Positions 35,478-43,885 of a DNA stretch of 50,456 nucleotides are shown here, one piece after another. The notes below the pieces were generated by a model. The model was given only the letters and a program-made list of their open reading frames with translations, was not told the origin of the DNA and did no database searches. Position 1 is the stretch's first letter; every line of letters begins with the position of its first letter. Made by a program: the position numbers and the translations under genes. Origin of the DNA: a bacterium (GTDB taxonomy: Bacteria > UBP7 > UBA6624); contig PBAU01000008.1 of NCBI GenBank assembly GCA_002716355.1, forward strand, positions 1 to 50,456. The letters run 5' to 3'.

Positions 35478-36608
35478 ATGCCAAATAATTTTAGACAAGG
35501 TGATCTAGTAAAGATTGAATCCGGAAATCAAGGAACTATAGAAAATTGGAGAGTTCACCTTGATGGCGCAAAATGGTTTTTCTATTACACGATCAATACC
35601 TCATCAGGAATTGTCGATGTTAGAGAAGATTTGATAAGCCTTCCTCAAGAGCTACTTGAAGCAAGGCTTAAAGAGGAAGAAGAAAACAAAAAGAACAAAT
35701 ATAGAGATGAAAAATACAATGCAACTGTTGTTGATATAAACATGAGACATGAAGATCTTGCTATCTTCAGGGTTAAACCTGATGGAGATAAAGCAACTTA
35801 CGATCCTGGACAATACACAACTTTAGGCTTGTATTCTTTTGAAGGCAGACTGGAAGGCACACAAAATGAAAACCCTGTACCTGAATTTGATTCTTTTGTC
35901 CAGAGGGCATACTCGATATCACACAGAATACTTGACGATGAAACAAGCGAGCTTGTTGAAGCTGGCAATGATGATTTTTTTGAATTTTATATAGTTTTAG
36001 TTAGAGATAATGGAGAGGGAAATCCAGCACCAGGGCTCACGCCTAGACTTTTTGAACTAAAAGAAGGCAGCAGGATACATATTGGGAAAAAAGCAGTTGG
36101 TCACTACACGCTCCACCATGTGAATGACTCAACAAAAACAATAATCCTCGGTGGAACAGGTACTGGAGAAGCTCCTCATATGGGCATGATTGCAAAGCTA
36201 CTTTCTACTGGTTACAAAGGTGATATAGTATGTTTGGAGGTTTGTAGATCAAGTGCTGATTTTGGATATTTTGAAACACATAAAAAACTAATGGAAAGAT
36301 ACTCAAATTATAAATATGTGGGGTTGGCAACAAGAGATCCAAATATCAAAGAAAAAGTTTATATTCAAGACTACATATCAAAAGGCATGCTTGATGATTT
36401 ACTTGGATACAAGCCTACACCTGATACTTCACATTGGTATTTTTGCGGAAATCCAAAAATGCTTGGTGTCCCTGTCAAAAACAAAGAAACGGGTAAAGAA
36501 TCTTACCCTACACCTTTAGGTGTTATAGAGGTATTGGAAGGAATGGGGCACAAAGCTGATAGAGGGGTTAAAAACCCTGGAAATATACATTACGAAGAAT
36601 ACTGGTGA
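35478..36608 (+). CDS. fpr: Ferredoxin/flavodoxin-NADP(+) reductase with N-terminal extension
   Basis: From about residue 80 the protein is a bacterial Fpr-type FNR. It shows DPGQYTTLGLY, the FAD-binding RAYSISH motif (RxYS), the NADP-binding GGTGTGEAPHMGM, LEVCRSSADFGY, HWYFCGNPKMLG and an aromatic C-terminal tail (HYEEYW) as in FNRs. It exchanges electrons between NADPH and ferredoxin or flavodoxin. The first about 75 residues (FRQGDLVKIESGNQGTIENW ... LEARLKEEEENKK) are an extra beta-rich domain plus charged helix, not part of usual FNRs of about 260 residues. It lies 12 bases after the secreted redoxin gene, hinting at a redox pair, but the FNR is cytoplasmic. Confidence 0.92.
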   Translation: MPNNFRQGDLVKIESGNQGTIENWRVHLDGAKWFFYYTINTSSGIVDVREDLISLPQELLEARLKEEEENKKNKYRDEKYNATVVDINMRHEDLAIFRVKPDGDKATYDPGQYTTLGLYSFEGRLEGTQNENPVPEFDSFVQRAYSISHRILDDETSELVEAGNDDFFEFYIVLVRDNGEGNPAPGLTPRLFELKEGSRIHIGKKAVGHYTLHHVNDSTKTIILGGTGTGEAPHMGMIAKLLSTGYKGDIVCLEVCRSSADFGYFETHKKLMERYSNYKYVGLATRDPNIKEKVYIQDYISKGMLDDLLGYKPTPDTSHWYFCGNPKMLGVPVKNKETGKESYPTPLGVIEVLEGMGHKADRGVKNPGNIHYEEYW

Positions 36609-36641
36609 TTCGTAAATAAATTTCCAAACAGGAGGAAAAAA

Positions 36642-37265
36642 ATGAAAAAAACATTCACAATATTATCCTTGCTACTTGTTATGTTGGGATTATCAAAACC
36701 ACTTAATGCTAGCGATTTTGTTTTGGCAACTGCTCTTGGTGACGAAACCGCTAACGTAATGTGGGTTAATTTTGACATCTCAGAAAAAACGATTTTGCAT
36801 TTTTCAAACATTAATGATGAATATGACTCAAATGAATACAAGAATACAATTTTTGATTTTACCTATATGTATTCTGACTCATTAGGCCTAAGGTTCGGAA
36901 GTTGGTCTCCTGAACTTAACGGAAGCTCAGAGGATGCTATTACATTAGGAACAGTATGGAACTCTGGAAGTCTTTCTTTAGGCTTAGATTACCACAATGG
37001 AGACAATATTGATGGAACATCATTCTCAGCAGGATATTCAATTCAAACATCAGAGAAAAGCTCTATGTTCTTTTGGCATGGCCAAGGTTGGGAGGATGCA
37101 TCTGGGTCTGGAAGCCTTATAGTCCCTGATGTAACAATGATTGGATGGGATTACGCTTATTCAGAAAGCACATCAATAGCGTTAACATGGAGAAGCATTG
37201 ATTTCAATAGTGCGTCAGTTGAATCTACTAGCGGTCCATGGATTGGATTTAATTTTAGCTTCTAA
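36642..37265 (+). CDS. Small secreted, probably outer-membrane beta-barrel protein
   Basis: The gene has a strong AGGAGG ribosome site and encodes 207 residues with a signal peptide (MKKTFTILSLLLVMLGLSKPLNA). The mature part is made of short alternating strands with aromatic girdles (SLGLRFGSWSPELNG, SLSLGLDYHNGD, GTSFSAGYSIQ, SMFFWHGQGWED, SIALTWRSIDF) and ends with WIGFNFSF, the terminal aromatic typical of barrels recognised by the Bam complex. About 8-10 strands would fit. I do not recognise a family. It closes the plus-strand envelope block and overlaps the convergent ligA by 11 bases. Confidence 0.7.
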   Translation: MKKTFTILSLLLVMLGLSKPLNASDFVLATALGDETANVMWVNFDISEKTILHFSNINDEYDSNEYKNTIFDFTYMYSDSLGLRFGSWSPELNGSSEDAITLGTVWNSGSLSLGLDYHNGDNIDGTSFSAGYSIQTSEKSSMFFWHGQGWEDASGSGSLIVPDVTMIGWDYAYSESTSIALTWRSIDFNSASVESTSGPWIGFNFSF

Positions 37266-39300
37266 TATCAAAAAGAATATAAAAATCTTCTTCTGAGATA
37301 GTTTTAACGCCCAGTTTCAAAGCTTTACTTGCTTTGCCTCCAGGCTTTAAACCCATAATTAAATAATCTGTCTTTTTGGTAATATTTGGTGAAAGATTGC
37401 CTCCTTCAGATTCAATAAATTTTTTAATTTCATTTCTAGACTTGCTCAATTTTCCTGTAACAACAACATTTAACCCTGAAAGTTTACCTGAAACCTTTGA
37501 TTCAGACAGTTTGATTCCCATATTTTTCATTTTTAACAACTCTGCTAAGAACAATTCATCCGAAAAATATTTTTCAATATTATTTGCAGTTTGAATGCCG
37601 ATGCCTTTGATCTTTTCCAATTGAGAAGATTTAACATTAAATAAATTTTCAATTGAATTTGAAAAATTAGAAAGAACCAATTTGGATACTTCTGAACCAA
37701 CTAGAGGAATGCCTAGGGCAGCTAAAAGCTTGGTGCATCCTGTATTTTTGGCATCAATCACACCTTTTAATATATTATCCACTGACAAATCTCCCCAATT
37801 TTCAAGGGATTTCCATTCTTTTTCATACTTTTCAAGACAAAAAAAATCAGAAAAACTTTTAACCCAACCCTTATTTATTAAAAGTTTAATTGTTTTTTCT
37901 GAAACTCCTTCGATATCCAAACCTGACTTGCCAACAAAATACTTAAACCTTTCAAAATTTATCAAATCTGAATTGGGGTCTTCGCAATGTAAAAATACAC
38001 CATTATCATCAATTCTTGTGAATGATCCATTCCAAATTTTTGGATATTTAAACTTAGCTTTTCCTGAACCAGAAACTTTCCCTGTTACCTGAGGTATAAC
38101 ATCACCGGCTCTTTGAATTTCAACAGTATCACCAGGAGCAAGATTCAGTGAATTGAATAAAGAATAATTATGAAGGGAAGCATTTGAAATCTGAACACCT
38201 CCTAAATTAACCGGCTTTAATTTTGCGACTGGGGTCAAAATTCCAGTTCTTCCAAGTTGCCATTCAATATTTAATATTTGAGTCAAAGATTTATTGGCTG
38301 GAAATTTCAAAGCCAAAGCCCACCTTGGATGATGGGAAGTACTTCCTAAAATATCTCTTAATTCTTTTTCATTAATCTTAACGACAACACCATCACAATC
38401 TACATCAATTGAATCTCTTGAATCTGAAATTTTTTTAAAATAGTTTTCTATATCCTTTTTAAATCCAAAAACTCTATTTCCACCAGTATAAAAACCAAGC
38501 CGATCAAGCACGTTTATGCATTCTTCATGATTTTCTAAAATAAATTCATCACATATTGGCATATCGTAAAAAAATGCAAACAAAGGAATCTTGGCTGTTT
38601 CTAAAGGGTCTTTAGTCCTTAATGCTCCTGCAACAGTGTTTCTAGGGTTTGATCTTGGCTTTTCGCCAAGCTTTACCCTTTTCTCATTCATCTTGGTAAA
38701 AGCTGAATTTTTTATTACTATTTCACCTCTGACCAAAACCTTACCTTTGGTGTTTATTCTTAAAGGAATATTTTTAATAGTTTTAATATTTAAAGTAATA
38801 TCTTCACCAAAAGAACCATCACCTCTAGATAAAGCTCTTTTTAAAAGTCCATTTTGATACTCTAAAGAAAAACCCACACCATCCAGCTTTAACTCACCAG
38901 CTAAAGAAAAACTATTTGAAATCGTTTTTCCAACCCTTTCTAAGAACTTATCAAAACCCTGAAGCTCTTTACTATTTTCAAGAGATATCATTGGTATCTC
39001 ATGTTGGAAACTTTCCCTGTCTCCCGTGATTGAATTACCTATCCGAAATATTGGAGCATCACCAGGAACATCACCTATTCCTTCTTTGTCTATTTTTTCT
39101 AAACGATCAAAAAGCTTATCGTAAATATCATCTCCAACCAAAGGTTGCGTTCCAACATAGTAAAAATAATTTAAAAAATCTAAAACATCACAAAGAAAAG
39201 ATATTTCTTCATTTACACGATCTTCAAAGATGTTATTTTGCCATTTTTCAATTTCAGATAAATAGAAAACTATATCTCTTTTCGAATAAAAATCTTTCAT
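37255..39300 (-). CDS. ligA: NAD(+)-dependent DNA ligase
   Basis: LigA seals nicks in replication and repair. The order is complete: Ia domain with QPLVGDDIYDKLFDRLEK, adenylation lysine K138 in ELKLDG, SRGDGSFGEDIT, RGEIVI, NPRNTVAGALR, DGVVVKIN and ALKFPA; OB fold with GRTGILTPVAKLKPV and QRAGDVIPQV; helix-hairpin-helix region and a C-terminal BRCT domain (LSGLNVVVTGKLSKSRNEIK). Length 681 is normal. Between OB and HhH the four-cysteine zinc finger is degenerate: CPxCG is YPKIWNG and only C439 remains. The ATG lies 7 bases after tRNA-Leu with no Shine-Dalgarno. Confidence 0.96.
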   Translation of the reverse strand: MKDFYSKRDIVFYLSEIEKWQNNIFEDRVNEEISFLCDVLDFLNYFYYVGTQPLVGDDIYDKLFDRLEKIDKEGIGDVPGDAPIFRIGNSITGDRESFQHEIPMISLENSKELQGFDKFLERVGKTISNSFSLAGELKLDGVGFSLEYQNGLLKRALSRGDGSFGEDITLNIKTIKNIPLRINTKGKVLVRGEIVIKNSAFTKMNEKRVKLGEKPRSNPRNTVAGALRTKDPLETAKIPLFAFFYDMPICDEFILENHEECINVLDRLGFYTGGNRVFGFKKDIENYFKKISDSRDSIDVDCDGVVVKINEKELRDILGSTSHHPRWALALKFPANKSLTQILNIEWQLGRTGILTPVAKLKPVNLGGVQISNASLHNYSLFNSLNLAPGDTVEIQRAGDVIPQVTGKVSGSGKAKFKYPKIWNGSFTRIDDNGVFLHCEDPNSDLINFERFKYFVGKSGLDIEGVSEKTIKLLINKGWVKSFSDFFCLEKYEKEWKSLENWGDLSVDNILKGVIDAKNTGCTKLLAALGIPLVGSEVSKLVLSNFSNSIENLFNVKSSQLEKIKGIGIQTANNIEKYFSDELFLAELLKMKNMGIKLSESKVSGKLSGLNVVVTGKLSKSRNEIKKFIESEGGNLSPNITKKTDYLIMGLKPGGKASKALKLGVKTISEEDFYILFDIRS

Positions 39301-39307
39301 AAAGACA

Positions 39308-39393
39308 TGCCCAGGGAGGGACTCGAACCCTCACGCCCAATAATGGGCACATGGCCCTCAACCATGCGCGTCTACCAATTCCGCCACCTGGGC
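39308..39393 (-). tRNA. tRNA-Leu (anticodon GAG), CCA not encoded
   Basis: The minus strand gives acceptor GCCCAGG/CCTGGGC, D arm with GGTAGAC, anticodon stem CATGG/CCATG around TTGAGGG (anticodon GAG), a long variable arm with stem GCCCA/TGGGC typical of type II Leu tRNAs, T arm GAGGG-TTCGAGT-CCCTC and discriminator A. The genome continues TGT rather than CCA. It sits 5 bases after secG and 7 bases before ligA on the same strand. secG followed by tRNA-Leu(GAG) is also the Escherichia coli order. Confidence 0.98.
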
Positions 39394-39398
39394 AAAAA

Positions 39399-39632
39399 TT
39401 ACGATAAAGGCTGCAAGAAAGCCATTAACAAACTGCTACAAACAAAAAGAATTGCAACTCTTTTAGTCCAAATCTTCAACGATTCCTCGGAGCCTAGACC
39501 TCTTTGCGAGGAAGAAGAAGATGAACCTTGTCCAAACAAACCCATAACGCCTTGTTCTTTTTGTGTTTGTATCAAGATCAAAACAATCAAGCAAACGCTA
39601 ATCAAAATATGTATTGCTAAAAGAATATCCAT
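39399..39632 (-). CDS. secG: Protein-export membrane protein SecG
   Basis: SecG is the small non-essential partner of SecYE. The 77-residue protein has two membrane helices (LLAIHILISVCLIVLILIQ and VAILFVCSSLLMAFLQ) joined by the family loop QTQKEQGVMGLFGQGSSSS, which matches the Q-x-GKGA-MG-AFGGG pattern. It lies 4 bases after mrdA and is followed by tRNA-Leu(GAG). Confidence 0.92.
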   Translation of the reverse strand: MDILLAIHILISVCLIVLILIQTQKEQGVMGLFGQGSSSSSSQRGLGSEESLKIWTKRVAILFVCSSLLMAFLQPLS

Positions 39633-39636
39633 ATCA

Positions 39637-41325
39637 CTAATCCTCTAATTCTAACCTCCAATAATCTCTTATGTTTTTAATTAGTTGCCTAGCTTTAGGA
39701 ACAACTGACTTTGAAGACATTCCAGCATGTTCAGCAAGGATTAAAACAAGAATAGGTTTCGTTTTTTTCTCACTAACTTTAATTTCCCCATAACCAACAA
39801 ACCATCCATGGGGAGGGAGTTTGCTATTGCCGGTTTGTGCAGTTCCAGTTTTTGCAGACATGGTAACACCTTCAACTTTCGACCAGTCATCATCTATTAA
39901 AGTCCTTATAGCAGTTCCTTCTTTTACAGCGAAATCAAGACCTTTTCTAATGGTTTCCAAAGTTTTACCACTAAATGAAAAATCTAAATAATTTTTATTT
40001 TGTGTTTCATCTCCAATTTTATTAATCAAAATTGGAGAAATCCTAGAACCATTAGCCAATGCTTGATAAGCAGAATAAACCTGAATGGGAGTGACAAGCA
40101 ATGAACCTTGCCCTATCATCATATTTACAGTATCGCCTCCATACCAAGGCTCTCCCAGATTTCTTTTTTTCCATTCATTATCTGGAACTAGCCCTTTAGA
40201 TTCAGGTATTGGAAGACCCACTTTGGATCCAAAACCAAATTGATAAGCTGCTTCTTGTAAAATTTTTGGATCCCTGTTCCATCCAGGCACCTCCATACCC
40301 AAATAATAAAAAGTTTCATTGCATGAATGTGCTAAACTGTCAACCATATCCAACACACCAAGACCTTCTTTCTTCCAACCTTTAAATACAGTGTTCCCTA
40401 CCCTTACGGCTCCATTGCAGTTGTATCTTCTTGAAGGATCGACACCCATGTATTCGAGTGCTGCAGCAGCAGAAACAACTTTAAATGTTGATGCAGGAGG
40501 ATAAAGACCTTCAGTTGCTCTGTTGAAAAGTTCAGACTTTTCTCCAACTCCTGGGATATCCTCCCATCTAGAAGACATGTAGCCATCTGGAGAATAGCTT
40601 GGCCTACTAACCATTGAATAAAGTTCTCCTGTAACAGGATTCCCTACAATCACAACTCCATTAGAATTACCTTCTTCATTCTCAAGTATGTCCCAAGAAA
40701 GCTTCTGTATAGGTAAAGAAAGTGACAAATGTATATCCTCACCTTTTTGGGCTTTTTCTCGATTTAAGATTTCATCTTCATAATAGCTACTAGGAAGATC
40801 TCTAAAAAAAACACTACCATTGTTTCCTCGTAAAGTAGTTTCGTACACCATCTCTATGCCAGTTGCACCTATTCTTTCATTTATCCCATATCCATGCTCT
40901 TTTAAATCAGCATAATCTCGAGAATCGATACGTCTTGTATAACCCAAAATCAAACTAAAAAGTCTCCCATAAGGATAATGTCGAGCTAACCTTTCTCTAA
41001 CATCAATAATCCCTTCAGCATTTTTAAGTTTTTTAAAAGTTTCAAAATCAACATCCATATGCCAGCCATCCGGATCCTTATAGAAATTATGAAGAACAGC
41101 TCCTTCTTTCAATTTAAGATCGATCCTTAATCTATTGTCAGCAAGAACTTTTCCGTCTCTGTCAAGTATCAACCCTCTTTCAGGAAGAATGGTATTTGTT
41201 TTATAAATATGATTTTGATAATCTTCTTTAAGTTTTGAATTATTTTGCAATAAAAAAGATTGAAGAAGCAGCGAGAAAAAACCAACTCCTACTAGAATTT
41301 TCAAAAATGAAAAAGACAATCTCAT
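39637..41325 (-). CDS. mrdA: Peptidoglycan D,D-transpeptidase (penicillin-binding protein 2)
   Basis: PBP2 cross-links glycan strands in the elongasome. The 562-residue protein has an N-terminal membrane anchor (LKILVGVGFFSLLLQSFLL), a pedestal domain with TILPERGLILDRDGKVLADN, ATGIEMVYETTLRG and the transpeptidase with S279-x-x-K282 (PASTFK), SCN (HSCNETFYYLG) and K492-T-G (SAKTGTAQTG). It overlaps mreD in ATGA. The usual partner rodA does not follow; secG does. Part of the mreB/mreC-like/mreD/mrdA shape cluster. Confidence 0.95.
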   Translation of the reverse strand: MRLSFSFLKILVGVGFFSLLLQSFLLQNNSKLKEDYQNHIYKTNTILPERGLILDRDGKVLADNRLRIDLKLKEGAVLHNFYKDPDGWHMDVDFETFKKLKNAEGIIDVRERLARHYPYGRLFSLILGYTRRIDSRDYADLKEHGYGINERIGATGIEMVYETTLRGNNGSVFFRDLPSSYYEDEILNREKAQKGEDIHLSLSLPIQKLSWDILENEEGNSNGVVIVGNPVTGELYSMVSRPSYSPDGYMSSRWEDIPGVGEKSELFNRATEGLYPPASTFKVVSAAAALEYMGVDPSRRYNCNGAVRVGNTVFKGWKKEGLGVLDMVDSLAHSCNETFYYLGMEVPGWNRDPKILQEAAYQFGFGSKVGLPIPESKGLVPDNEWKKRNLGEPWYGGDTVNMMIGQGSLLVTPIQVYSAYQALANGSRISPILINKIGDETQNKNYLDFSFSGKTLETIRKGLDFAVKEGTAIRTLIDDDWSKVEGVTMSAKTGTAQTGNSKLPPHGWFVGYGEIKVSEKKTKPILVLILAEHAGMSSKSVVPKARQLIKNIRDYWRLELED

Positions 41326-41681
41326 CTCTTCTCAAACATCCATAAAATAATAAAAGATCTAACTACATCAAGCAAAGAACCGGGAATACCAAAGTAACCA
41401 TAAATAATTTTATTTACAACAAAAACACACAACAAGATAGTTATAAATTTTAAATAAAAATTTATCTTTTGATTATTTTTTCCAACATTTAAGATGAAAA
41501 AAGAAAAAAACAAAACATAAAGAAAAAAATACCCATTGAAAAAAAGATCCAAAAACAAAATGCCCAAAACACCTAAAAAACTAATTAATTTATCTTTTCC
41601 AAGAAGCCAAAATGATAAAGTTACACCCCATGAAAGATAAGAAGATCCAAGTAAAAAAAGCACAATCAAAAAATTTATCAT
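41322..41681 (-). CDS. mreD: MreD-like membrane protein
   Basis: This 119-residue protein is almost wholly hydrophobic, with about four membrane helices (FLIVLFLLGSSYLSWGVTLSF, FLGVLGILFLDLFFNGYFF, FYLKFITILLCVFVVNKII) and no soluble domain. MreD proteins are about 160 residues with several helices and little sequence conservation. The call rests on position between MreC-like proteins and mrdA, overlapping each by 4 bases (ATGA), rather than on sequence. If right, it is a shortened MreD. Confidence 0.65.
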   Translation of the reverse strand: MINFLIVLFLLGSSYLSWGVTLSFWLLGKDKLISFLGVLGILFLDLFFNGYFFLYVLFFSFFILNVGKNNQKINFYLKFITILLCVFVVNKIIYGYFGIPGSLLDVVRSFIILWMFEKR

Positions 41682-42217
41682 CTTATATTTATCAAATGTT
41701 TACCTTGTGAAATTAATTCAATATCACTTGAAGATGTATTGCCTAAAAGCTTAGCCCATACAGTACCATCATTTTCAGATAAAAAAATCTTAGCAATATA
41801 AAAATTTTCAGAATCTCTTGGTGAAGAGATAATCAATCTGTCCCCTGTTGCAATTACTTCTCTATCAACTGAAAACCAAACTTTCATCCTGTCTGTACCG
41901 TCTCCTTCAAGCACAACAGTCTCCCATGTACTTTCTAAAAATGCAGAAGTCCATTCTCCTTCCTTTGTTGGAAATATGAGTTTTTTATCTTGAATTCTTC
42001 CCAAATAATACCCATTACCATCAATGGCAATAAATTCTTGCTCTCGAAACTCTTCCGTAAGATAAATCATTTCAGCTTCATTCATCCAGTTTTTAATATC
42101 CCTAACTGGAAAGCCTTTCGTTTGACGATTCAATGAAGGTGATATTTTTAATTCGGAAGGGCTATCTTCTAGCAAATAAAAAACAAGGAGGATAAAAATA
42201 AATTTTAATTTTTCCAT
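41678..42217 (-). CDS. Second small MreC-like protein
   Basis: The 179-residue protein starts with a hydrophobic helix (LKFIFILLVFYLL) that may be a signal peptide or anchor. From about 70 it has a beta domain: EFIAIDGNGYYLGRIQDKKL, then WTSAFLESTWETVVLEGDG, VIATGDRLIISSPRD and FYIAKIFLSEN. The order DGxG--GRI, a central strand pair, xGD-xxI-S and a closing VG/IAKI strand follows the second beta domain of MreC, the periplasmic scaffold linking MreB to PBP2. It aligns in the same places with the preceding protein. It overlaps the upstream gene by 13 bases and mreD by 4, in the position of mreC. No coiled coil is visible. Confidence 0.6.
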   Translation of the reverse strand: MEKLKFIFILLVFYLLEDSPSELKISPSLNRQTKGFPVRDIKNWMNEAEMIYLTEEFREQEFIAIDGNGYYLGRIQDKKLIFPTKEGEWTSAFLESTWETVVLEGDGTDRMKVWFSVDREVIATGDRLIISSPRDSENFYIAKIFLSENDGTVWAKLLGNTSSSDIELISQGKHLINIR

Positions 42218-42819
42218 ACCAAAACTACATAAGAATCAAAAGATTCAATATTTAGAATATCTCCTTCATTTTTTCCTACATACCAATCCCATAGCAAATC
42301 TCTTGTATCGCCCACTGTGAACCATTCCGAAATCAAATCAGAAGAATTAAAATTTTCAATAATAGCTCTTTCTGTAAAGCCTTTTGCAATCATTGTTTCA
42401 GAAAGCGTTTGAGAATGGATGGCAAGCTCAGAATCCTCATGCAAAAGACTCTTAATGGAAACAAGGTGTGGGGAATGAAAATCAGCAATCCCAATAACAT
42501 TTTTGCCATCCTTGTCTAAAACCAAAATTTTTGACTTTTTTCCTTTTTCCCAATTTATCTTTTGAGAAACATAAAACCAACCTTCAAAATTTCTTCCTTC
42601 ACGAACCATTAAAGGTCTAGCAAAACTACAACTTAAAGAAGCATCCCCTTCTTCAACAAGGCAAGATCCAGTTTTAAACCATTTAAGAGCAGAAATTGGA
42701 TTAATTAAAAATTTAAAAAAATCAAAAAAATAAACAAAAATTAAAAAACAGGATAAAAATAAAAAAACATAATTGAAATTCTCTTTTTCTTTTCTTAGTA
42801 ACGTGGATCTAGTTAACAA
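42205..42819 (-). CDS. mreC: First small MreC-like protein
   Basis: It follows mreB by 15 bases, the normal mreC position. The frame opens with TTG at 42819, preceded by AAGG at a good distance, and no ATG is available. The 204-residue protein has a membrane helix (NYVFLFLSCFLIFVYFFDFF). From about 75 the MreC-type beta domain reads ILVLDKDGKNVIGIADFHSPHLVSIKSLLHEDSELAIHSQ, then VGDTRDLLW and WYVGKNEGD, matching the MreC order of GkV-loop, s-V-lLtd-s, GD-V-TSG and P-GL-VG. It is shorter than MreC (about 270-300 residues) and has almost no coiled coil. Another MreC-like protein follows. Confidence 0.65.
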   Translation of the reverse strand: MLTRSTLLRKEKENFNYVFLFLSCFLIFVYFFDFFKFLINPISALKWFKTGSCLVEEGDASLSCSFARPLMVREGRNFEGWFYVSQKINWEKGKKSKILVLDKDGKNVIGIADFHSPHLVSIKSLLHEDSELAIHSQTLSETMIAKGFTERAIIENFNSSDLISEWFTVGDTRDLLWDWYVGKNEGDILNIESFDSYVVLVWKN

Positions 42820-42834
42820 TAAAGATAACCTTAA

Positions 42835-43878
42835 CTATCTACCTTCAACATGCTTGATCATAAGGAGCTCTAAACCTTTAATAACAGCATTATCAGGGTC
42901 TTTAACACAGTTAACAGGAAGTTCAGTTTTATCACTGACTCTTTGATCTAAGCCTTTTAGTTTTGATCCACCCCCTGCAAGATGAACGCCATCACGATAA
43001 ACATCTTCAGCCAATGCTGGAGGGGTCAATTCAAGGGTGCCTAATATATTATTAATAATTTCATTAACCGGAGGCTTTAAAGCTTCAACTATGTCATCTG
43101 GGGTTATTGTACGTTTTGAAGGTCTTCTTTTTTGAAGATCTTGACCTGTTATCTCCATTGGCTCCTGATCAGCTTGAGGAACAGCACTTCCGCATTCTTT
43201 CTTAATTTTCTCTGCCTGTGCCAAAGATATATCTAAATCTTTAGTTTTTCTTATGAAATCTCTAATATACCTATCCATTGAATCACCTGCGACTCTAACT
43301 TTCTTTTTAACAACTATAGCACCATTTGAAATGATTGCTATATCAGTGGTTCCACCACCTATATCAACAACCATGTGCCCTTTTGGATCACCAACTTTCA
43401 AACCAGATCCAACAGCGGCTGCATAAACTTCATCCTCAACTGCAAGTGTACCTATGTTGGCATAAGCTGCTAATTCATTGTAAGCATTCTTATGAACATC
43501 ATCAGTATCAACAGGAACCCCTACAATAGCCCAATTGGTAGGAGCAGAAAGTGCTCTGAATGTGGTATCTGTCGCTTGCTCCATAAAATACCTTAACATC
43601 TTTTGAGCAAGCTCAAGATCATTAATTGTTCCTTCCTTCATAGGCCTGCTTGCAATGACATTAGAGCCAGTCCTATCTAACATGGTTTGAGCTTTATATC
43701 CAGCTGCTATAACCTCTCTAGTTGCTGCATCAATAGCAACAACTGAAGGCTCATCAACCACAACACCTTGACCATATTCTGCGATTATGAGATTTTTTGT
43801 ACCTAAATCTATAGCAAAATCTCTACCTCTAGTAAATCTCCTAGAGACCTTTGATAAAATTTGTTTGAAGCCTGCCAA
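42835..43878 (-). CDS. mreB: Rod shape-determining actin homologue MreB
   Basis: MreB filaments guide side-wall synthesis. The protein shows FAIDLGTKNLIIAEYGQGVVVDEPSVVAID (phosphate 1), AIVGVPVDTDDVHKNAYNELAAYANI, VEDEVYAAAVGSGLKV, MVVDIGGGTTDIAII (phosphate 2) and VHLAGGGSKLKGLDQ (adenosine motif). Length 347 is typical. The start appears to be TTG at 43878, with a TAGG ribosome site; no ATG precedes the first conserved strand. It leads the mreB, MreC-like, mreD, mrdA cluster and begins 7 bases after a small lipoprotein gene. Confidence 0.96.
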   Translation of the reverse strand: MAGFKQILSKVSRRFTRGRDFAIDLGTKNLIIAEYGQGVVVDEPSVVAIDAATREVIAAGYKAQTMLDRTGSNVIASRPMKEGTINDLELAQKMLRYFMEQATDTTFRALSAPTNWAIVGVPVDTDDVHKNAYNELAAYANIGTLAVEDEVYAAAVGSGLKVGDPKGHMVVDIGGGTTDIAIISNGAIVVKKKVRVAGDSMDRYIRDFIRKTKDLDISLAQAEKIKKECGSAVPQADQEPMEITGQDLQKRRPSKRTITPDDIVEALKPPVNEIINNILGTLELTPPALAEDVYRDGVHLAGGGSKLKGLDQRVSDKTELPVNCVKDPDNAVIKGLELLMIKHVEGR

Positions 43879-43885
43879 TTAAAAC

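Noticed and set aside
41678-42819. A single mreC split by a frameshift
   Set aside because: Each part has its own membrane segment and its own complete MreC-like beta domain aligning to the other, which fits two genes rather than one broken gene.
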